Source: Enhydrobacter sp.
GTDB taxonomy: Bacteria > Pseudomonadota > Alphaproteobacteria > Reyranellales > Reyranellaceae
Direction of reading: 5' to 3'
DNA length: 64,000 nt
Assembly: GCA_025808875.1 (NCBI GenBank)
Contig: CP075528.1
Location: 4,276,473-4,340,472, forward strand
Shown here: positions 59,476-64,000 of the stretch, in pieces
Layout of the letters: each line of letters opens with the position of its first letter
Position numbering within the stretch: position 1 is the first letter of the stretch
Notes under the pieces: model-generated
What the model was told of the DNA's origin: nothing
The model's input: only the letters and a program-made list of their open reading frames with translations
The model's database searches: none
Program-made: the position numbers and the translations under genes

Positions 59476-60026
59476 GTGCCGCTCCTTTCCAGCCCGCCGA
59501 TCCGCGCCTTGAGCGACGGGTCGTGGAGCGTCGTGTCCTGGCCGGGCGGCGCGATGCGCACGGCGTCCTCGAGGGTCATGGTCTGGCGCCATTCTTCGGA
59601 TGGACGCGACCGGCCGTCCGAGCCGATCTGGTCGACCCCCCAGTAGAGCTCGAGATGATGGCCGTCGGGATCGAGAAACTCGACGGAGACCTGGCAGCCG
59701 GCCCGGCGGCGCCCCTGGTACACGATCTTCGCACCGGCCTTCTGCAGATGGTCGCGCGCCCGGAAGACCTCGTCGAGCGTGGCGAGCTCGAAGGCGAGGT
59801 GATGCAGGCTCTTGCCGCGCTCCTCGCCGCCGCCGCCCACCAGCGCGAGGCAATGGTGGTCGCCGTTGCAGCGCAGGAACACCATGCCGCCCGGCGCCAT
59901 CGCCGGCGGGTAATCGTCCGAGATCCGGAAGCCCAGCACGTCGGTGTAGAAGCGGCGGGAGCGTTCGATGTCGCCGACATAGACCACGGCATGACCGAGC
60001 TTGCGAACGGCGAAGGGCGGACTCAT
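59472..60026 (-). CDS. VOC-family dioxygenase-like protein
   Basis: A 184-residue protein starting VRKLGHAVVYVGDIERSRRFYTDVLGF, with HHCLALVG, SLHHLAFELATLDEVFRAR and EFLDPDGHHLELYWG. Putative metal ligands are the His in LGHAVVYV, HHLAF and the Glu in HHLELY, in the right order for an extradiol dioxygenase or glyoxalase-like fold. The coupled flavoprotein downstream suggests a short catabolic unit. The divergent neighbour is the amidase gene at 60086. Confidence 0.85.
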   Translation of the reverse strand: MSPPFAVRKLGHAVVYVGDIERSRRFYTDVLGFRISDDYPPAMAPGGMVFLRCNGDHHCLALVGGGGEERGKSLHHLAFELATLDEVFRARDHLQKAGAKIVYQGRRRAGCQVSVEFLDPDGHHLELYWGVDQIGSDGRSRPSEEWRQTMTLEDAVRIAPPGQDTTLHDPSLKARIGGLERSGT

Positions 60027-60085
60027 GGCTACCTTTCGATTCGAGGCTCGGCCATCATGGACCCGACCAACAGGCGGGGGAAGAC

Positions 60086-61360
60086 ATGGCACGGACACCC
60101 AATCGATTGTCGGCCGGCGAGGCGGTGCGGCGCATGGCCGACGGACGGCTCAAGGCCGTCGACCTCGTCGAGGCCTGTCTCGAGCGCATCGGGGCGCGCG
60201 AGGGCCAGGTCCATGCCTGGGAGGCGATCGGCGCCGACGATGCCCTGAAGCGGGCCGCGCAGCTCGACCGGCGGGCGCGGCCAGTGGGACCGCTGCACGG
60301 CATCCCGCTCGCGGTGAAGGACATCATCGCCACGCGCACCCTGCCCACGACCTGCGGCTCGCCGATCTACCGCGACCACGTGGTCGGACATGACGCGGCC
60401 TGCGTCGCACAGCTCGTGAAGGCGGGCGCCATCGTGCTGGGAAAGTCGGTGACCACCGAGTTCGCCGGCGGCCATGCCGGCAAGACCCACAATCCGCACG
60501 ATATCAGGCACACGCCGGCCGGTTCCTCCTCGGGTTCGGCCGCCGCCGTCGCCGACTTCATGGTGCCGATCGGCTACGGCACGCAGACCGCGGGCTCGGT
60601 GATCCGGCCCGGCGCCTTCAACGGCGTCGTCGCCTACAAGGGCAGCTACGGCTGGGCCGACCTGACGGGCGTGAAGGCCTATGCACCGTTCCTCGACACC
60701 CTGGGCTTCTTCGCCCGCGAGGCCAACGACCTCGCGCTGATCCGCGCCGCCTGGGGGCACGCGCCGGCCGACCCGCCGACCCGTGCGCCGCGCATCGGCC
60801 TCTGCCGCACGCCGTGGTGGGACCAGGCCGAGCCCTACAATCGGCGCAATATCCTCGAGGCGGCGCGCACGTTGCGGGCGGCGGGTGCCCGGGTCGGCGA
60901 ATGGCAGGCGCCGGACTCCTGGACCGGCCTCATCCAGGCCCAGCATCGCATCATGGTGAGGGAGGCGACCGTCTCCTACGCGCGCGAGCGCGCCCGTGCC
61001 GCGCACCTCTTCTCGCCCACCATGCACGGCGTGATGCGCGAGGGCGACACCGTCACGCGGAGCCGGTATGCCGCCGCCAAGAAGCAGCGCCGCCGCGGCC
61101 TGCAGCAACTCGCCGGTGCGTGGGAGAAATTCGATCTCCTGCTGGTGCCGGCCGCCAAGGGCGAGGCGCCGGCCGGCCTCGGCAGCACCGGCGATCCGCT
61201 CTTCAACCGTCCGTGGACCCTGCTCGGCACGCCCTGCATCGCGCTGCCCTTCGGCACCGGCCCGTTCGGCCTGCCATTGTCGCTGCAGCTGGTCGGCGCG
61301 CCGCGTTCGGACGACCGGCTCATCGCCTGGGCGCGCTGGATCGAGCGGCGCCTGGCATGA
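60086..61360 (+). CDS. Amidase signature-family hydrolase
   Basis: A 424-residue amidase. The Ser-cisSer-Lys triad context is visible: Lys in HGIPLAVKDIIATR, the Gly/Ser-rich motif TPAGSSSGSAAAVAD and the nucleophile region GTQTAGSVIRPGAF. Substrates may include amides or allophanate-like compounds. The start at 60086 follows GGGGGAAG; the long upstream frame is a shadow of the VOC gene. It is translationally coupled to the aspartate-dehydrogenase-like gene (ATGA). Confidence 0.9.
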   Translation: MARTPNRLSAGEAVRRMADGRLKAVDLVEACLERIGAREGQVHAWEAIGADDALKRAAQLDRRARPVGPLHGIPLAVKDIIATRTLPTTCGSPIYRDHVVGHDAACVAQLVKAGAIVLGKSVTTEFAGGHAGKTHNPHDIRHTPAGSSSGSAAAVADFMVPIGYGTQTAGSVIRPGAFNGVVAYKGSYGWADLTGVKAYAPFLDTLGFFAREANDLALIRAAWGHAPADPPTRAPRIGLCRTPWWDQAEPYNRRNILEAARTLRAAGARVGEWQAPDSWTGLIQAQHRIMVREATVSYARERARAAHLFSPTMHGVMREGDTVTRSRYAAAKKQRRRGLQQLAGAWEKFDLLLVPAAKGEAPAGLGSTGDPLFNRPWTLLGTPCIALPFGTGPFGLPLSLQLVGAPRSDDRLIAWARWIERRLA

Positions 61361-62139
61361 AGCGACCGGTCCGGCTCGGCCTGATCGGCTACGGCGCCAT
61401 CGGCAGGCACGTCGAGGCCGCCGGGCTCGAGGGCATCGAACTGGTCTCGGTGCTGGTGAGGCGCCCACGCGCCGCGGGACTCCTGACCCACGAGCCGGAT
61501 CGCTTCTTCGCCCACGCGCTCGACGCGGTCGCCGAGTGCGCCGGCCACGACGCGGTGCAGACGCATGGCCAGCGCGCGCTGGAGAGCGGCGCGGACCTGC
61601 TCGTGACCTCCGTCGGCGCCTTCACCGACACGACGCTGTTCGACCGCCTGCTCGCCGCCGCCAAGGCGAACGGCCGCCGCCTGATCCTGCCCTCCGCCGG
61701 CATCGGCGCGCTCGACATCCTGAGCGGAGCCGCGGTCGGCGGCCTCGACAGCGTCACCGTGACGGTGCGCAAGGATCCCTCGGCCTGGAAGGGCACGGTT
61801 GCCGAGACCCTGGTCGACCTCGACACCCTCGGGGAACCCAAGATCGTGTTCGACGGCCCGGTGCGCGAAGGTGCGCGGCTCTATCCGCAGAACGTCAACA
61901 TCTCGGCGGCCGCCGCCATCGCCGGCATCGGGCTCGATCGAACGCGGGTCGTGATCGTGGCCGACCCGACCATCGCCACGCACGTCGTCGAGCTGGAGGC
62001 GAGCGGCGCGTTCGGCAGCTTCTCCTTCCGGGAGGACGTCGCCGTCAGCGAGGAGAACCGCAAGACGGGCAAGCTGGTCGCCATGGCGATGGTGAAGTCG
62101 GTGCGCCAGCTCGCCTCGACCCTGATCGTCGCCGCCTAG
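61357..62139 (+). CDS. Aspartate dehydrogenase-like protein (NadX family)
   Basis: A 260-residue NAD(P)-binding protein resembling aspartate dehydrogenase, which makes iminoaspartate or oxaloacetate from aspartate. Features are the N-terminal GLIGYGAIGRHV, SAGIGALDIL and LYPQNVNISAAAAIAGIGLDRTRV, the last very typical of NadX-like proteins. It is coupled to the amidase gene, so it might act on an amino acid released by it. Without neighbouring nadB/nadA or quinolinate genes, the pathway is uncertain. Confidence 0.85.
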   Translation: MKRPVRLGLIGYGAIGRHVEAAGLEGIELVSVLVRRPRAAGLLTHEPDRFFAHALDAVAECAGHDAVQTHGQRALESGADLLVTSVGAFTDTTLFDRLLAAAKANGRRLILPSAGIGALDILSGAAVGGLDSVTVTVRKDPSAWKGTVAETLVDLDTLGEPKIVFDGPVREGARLYPQNVNISAAAAIAGIGLDRTRVVIVADPTIATHVVELEASGAFGSFSFREDVAVSEENRKTGKLVAMAMVKSVRQLASTLIVAA

Positions 62140-62189
62140 ATTGGACGGGAGCCGGGAGCCTTGGCCGCGTCCCCGGTGCGTCCACTCGC

Positions 62190-62291
62190 CGAGGACGGGT
62201 CGGATGCCGATGCCATCGGCATCGGAGGCGATTCGTCCTCGAGTCCACACAGTCCCCTGCCGTCCTCGGTGTCCACTCATCCACAGGCCGA
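62190..62291. repeat. Intergenic hairpin repeat, copy B
   Basis: Second copy of the element at 47151-47253. Stem arms are CGAGGACG (62190-62197) and CGTCCTCG (62234-62241), enclosing GATGCCGAT/ATCGGCATC. Relative to copy A, the third base of the outer stem has changed from T to A on the left and A to T on the right, so pairing is kept. It lies between the converging ends of the aspartate-dehydrogenase-like gene and the enolase-superfamily gene at 62297. Confidence 0.75.
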
Positions 62292-62296
62292 CGTCG

Positions 62297-63433
62297 CTAG
62301 GTGTAGCCCGGACCCTCGATGACCGGATGGGCCGCGAGGAACTTCTCGTCGATCTCGACCCCGATGCCGGGCCTGTCGAGCGGCCGCACGGTGCCGTCCC
62401 GGCCGATGCTCCAGGCCTCGCTGCAGAGCTCGTCGCGGAATTTGTTGGCGACGGAGAGATCGGCCTCGAAGTAGCCGCCATTGTCGATCGACGCCAGGAA
62501 GTGGATCGACACCGCATGGTTCAGGCCGGTCATCGAGCTGTGCGGATGGATCGGCAGCTTCCACATCGAGGCCGCGGCGGCGATGCGCTGGACCTCGGTG
62601 ACGCCGCCGCTCTTGGACAGGTCGGGCTGCAGGATGGTGACGTTGCCGTCCTCGATCAGCCGGTGGAACTCGAAGCGCGTGTAGTGGTTCTCGCCGGCGG
62701 CAAGCGGCGTGCGGCCGAAGCCCCTGGCCATGCGGTAGGAGCGATGATCGTGCGCCGGGAACGGCTCCTCCAGCCACGAGATATCGAGTTCGTCCATCGC
62801 TGGCATGACACGGCGCGCGTCCTCGACCGTGTAGCCGGTGTTGGCGTCGGTCAGGATCGCAACCTCGGGGAAGCGCTTGCGGATCGCCGTCATGCGGGCG
62901 ATGTCGTTGGCCACCGTGTCGCCGATGCGCAGTTTCAGCGCCCGGTAGCCCGCCTCGACCATGGGCTCGGCCTCGGCGACCAGCGCCTTCGGCTCCTGGT
63001 AGCCGAGCGAGATGCCGCCGGCATAGGCGGGCACCGGCCGGTTCGAGCCGCCCAACAGCCTGTAGAGCGGCCAGCCCGTCGCCTTGCCCTTGATGTCCCA
63101 CAGGGCCTGGTCGATGCCGCTCATCGCCATGGCCGTGGCGGCGCCCATGCCGTGGCTGCCGAGCTGGAACTTGTAGATCTTGCTCCAGATTCCGACCGTG
63201 TCCGTGGCGTCCATGCCGACGACGAAGCCCTTGAGCGTGGTGTCGATCAGATGGCCGACGCTGCCCGGCGAGCGCGCGTGATGGCTCTCGCCCCATCCGA
63301 CGAGGCCGTCCTCGGTGGTCACTTTGACCATCACGCAGTCGCGCTTGGTCATGGTGCCGATGCCCAGCGACACCTGCCGCTCCTTCGGCACGCGGAAGGA
63401 GGTCGGATAGGCTTTGACGTCGACGATCTTCAT
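62297..63433 (-). CDS. Enolase-superfamily enzyme (mandelate racemase/muconate-lactonizing type)
   Basis: A 378-residue enzyme of the enolase superfamily. It shows an N-terminal capping domain (MKIVDVKAYPTSFRV), a KLRIG segment in place of KxK, metal ligands ILTDANTGY (Asp), LEEPFP (Glu) and AGENHY (Glu), then QPDLSKSGG and HPHSS with the general-base His. This combination is typical of acid-sugar dehydratases or mandelate racemases. It is followed 95 bases upstream on the same strand by a second, partial, family member. Confidence 0.88.
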   Translation of the reverse strand: MKIVDVKAYPTSFRVPKERQVSLGIGTMTKRDCVMVKVTTEDGLVGWGESHHARSPGSVGHLIDTTLKGFVVGMDATDTVGIWSKIYKFQLGSHGMGAATAMAMSGIDQALWDIKGKATGWPLYRLLGGSNRPVPAYAGGISLGYQEPKALVAEAEPMVEAGYRALKLRIGDTVANDIARMTAIRKRFPEVAILTDANTGYTVEDARRVMPAMDELDISWLEEPFPAHDHRSYRMARGFGRTPLAAGENHYTRFEFHRLIEDGNVTILQPDLSKSGGVTEVQRIAAAASMWKLPIHPHSSMTGLNHAVSIHFLASIDNGGYFEADLSVANKFRDELCSEAWSIGRDGTVRPLDRPGIGVEIDEKFLAAHPVIEGPGYT

Positions 63434-63439
63434 GAGCTT

Positions 63440-63524
63440 GTCATCCTGAGCGAAGCGAAGGATCTCGCATTGGCGCCACAGCCGCTGGTCGTCCTGCCAG
63501 GTCCTTCGCTGCGCTCAGGACGAC
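63440..63524. repeat. Dispersed inverted-repeat (REP-like) element
   Basis: Left arm TCATCCTGAGCGAAGCGAAG at 63441-63460 is matched by an inverted copy, GTCCTTCGCTGCGCTCAGGA, at 63501-63520, with three mismatches over about 25 bases and a loop of about 35 bases. It lies between the two enolase-superfamily genes. Such CCTGAGCG(A/C)AGCGAAGG palindromes are common in many bacterial genomes. No other copy is seen in this window. Confidence 0.6.
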
Positions 63525-63528
63525 GAAA

Positions 63529-64000
63529 TCAACCCACCTTGTACTTCTTCAGCACCTCGCGATCGATGTCGATGCCGAGGCCGGGGCTGGTCGGCACCTT
63601 GACGATGCCCTTCTTCTGCTCGATCGGCTCCTTCGCCAGGTGGTCGCGCAAAGGGTTGGGCGTCTGCTCGAACTCCAGCATGGGCGGCATCGGCCGGAAG
63701 GCCGGCGGCTGGTCGGGCAATGCCGCCAGGAACTGCACCGTCGCCGCCAGGCCGATCGCCGAGCCCCAGGCATGCGGCACGCACTCAACGCCGAACGCCG
63801 ACGCCAGGGTCGCGATCTTGCGGCACTCGGAGAAGCCGCCGGCGGCGCAGAGATCGGGCTGCACGATGTCCATCGCCTTCCTGGCGATGACGTCGCGGAA
63901 ACCCCAGCGGGTGTAGTCGTTCTCGCCGCCCGCCACCGCCATGTCGAGGGCACGCGTCACCTCGACGTAGCCGTCATGGTCCTCCGGGCTGATCGGCTCC
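63529..64000 (-). CDS. Second enolase-superfamily enzyme, 5' part beyond window
   Basis: The C-terminal about 157 residues of a protein of the same superfamily as its neighbour. The visible part has PISPEDHDGYVEV, AVAGGENDYTRWGF (Glu metal ligand), VQPDLCAAGG and CVPHAWGSAIG with the catalytic His, and ends GLGIDIDREVLKKYKVG. The frame continues past base 64000 without a start. It is only modestly similar to the adjacent gene, so not a simple duplicate. Confidence 0.85.
   Translation of the reverse strand, partial: EPISPEDHDGYVEVTRALDMAVAGGENDYTRWGFRDVIARKAMDIVQPDLCAAGGFSECRKIATLASAFGVECVPHAWGSAIGLAATVQFLAALPDQPPAFRPMPPMLEFEQTPNPLRDHLAKEPIEQKKGIVKVPTSPGLGIDIDREVLKKYKVG

Noticed and set aside
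63440..63524. REP-like palindrome as a novel element
   Set aside because: The CCTGAGCGAAGCGAAGG type of palindrome is widespread in bacterial genomes, so it is listed as a repeat but not as a discovery.

Overview
The window is GC-rich DNA with dense genes, frequent 4-base ATGA/GTGA overlaps between neighbouring genes and long antisense shadow frames. It encodes a bo3-type quinol oxidase (cyoABCD), an hmu heme-uptake locus opening with hemP, a fused Fe-S/FAD xanthine dehydrogenase subunit plus its Mo subunit, and many metabolic singletons. This fits the chromosome of an environmental alphaproteobacterium of the Rhodospirillales/Hyphomicrobiales type; I cannot name the genus from sequence alone. 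No rRNA, tRNA, CRISPR array or phage structural gene was seen.

Layout. 1-5925: copper resistance. A leftward operon (csoR, small Met/His/Cys secreted protein, lipoprotein, TolC-like efflux protein, Tat-exported multicopper oxidase cut by the window edge) diverges from a Cu(I) P-type ATPase across a CsoR-type palindrome. 5990-11278: small membrane protein, TerC-family transporter, tandem duplicated secreted Cys-pair proteins, purC, a carboxymuconolactone-decarboxylase-like protein and the Kup potassium transporter. 11286-19677: heme acquisition, with hemP, TonB-dependent receptor, tonB, hmuS, hmuT, hmuU and hmuV behind a Fur-like palindrome, and three small genes diverging from it.

19734-29127: the most unusual region, a five-gene cluster related to the poorly understood SrfA/SrfB/SrfC proteins. 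It has two paralogous single-pass SrfA-like proteins, a large actin/Hsp70-fold ATPase (SrfB-like), a dynamin-like GTPase (SrfC-like) and a membrane-anchored Sel1-repeat protein. An actin-like ATPase, a dynamin-like GTPase and three bitopic membrane proteins suggest an envelope- or membrane-remodelling machine. It starts only 56 bases after hmuV on the same strand.

29140-34670: cyoABCD, a small membrane protein and a thiolase. 34685-38075: an island of visibly lower GC, holding a YwgA-like protein and an HD phosphohydrolase whose 5' end is cut by an IS256-family element with about 40-base terminal inverted repeats. 38076-47096: TerB/Coq4-like protein, dehydrogenase, glyoxalase-fold protein, TetR regulator, xanthine dehydrogenase (xdhAB), an acetyltransferase and two adjacent PuuE-type polysaccharide-deacetylase/allantoinase genes, which together suggest purine breakdown. 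47338-54510: flavoprotein, P1 peptidase, an SDR lacking its catalytic Tyr, CBS protein, DUF4142-like protein, DUF442-like phosphatase, tandem UspA protein, and a secreted TPR protein ending in a Kazal-type inhibitor domain. 54626-64000: RND efflux pair, flavin/PNPOx-fold and VOC proteins, amidase plus aspartate-dehydrogenase-like pair, and two enolase-superfamily dehydratase/racemase genes, the second running off the window.

Two intergenic copies of a roughly 100-base hairpin-forming repeat (47151-47253 and 62190-62291) both lie between convergent genes and show a compensatory base change in the stem.
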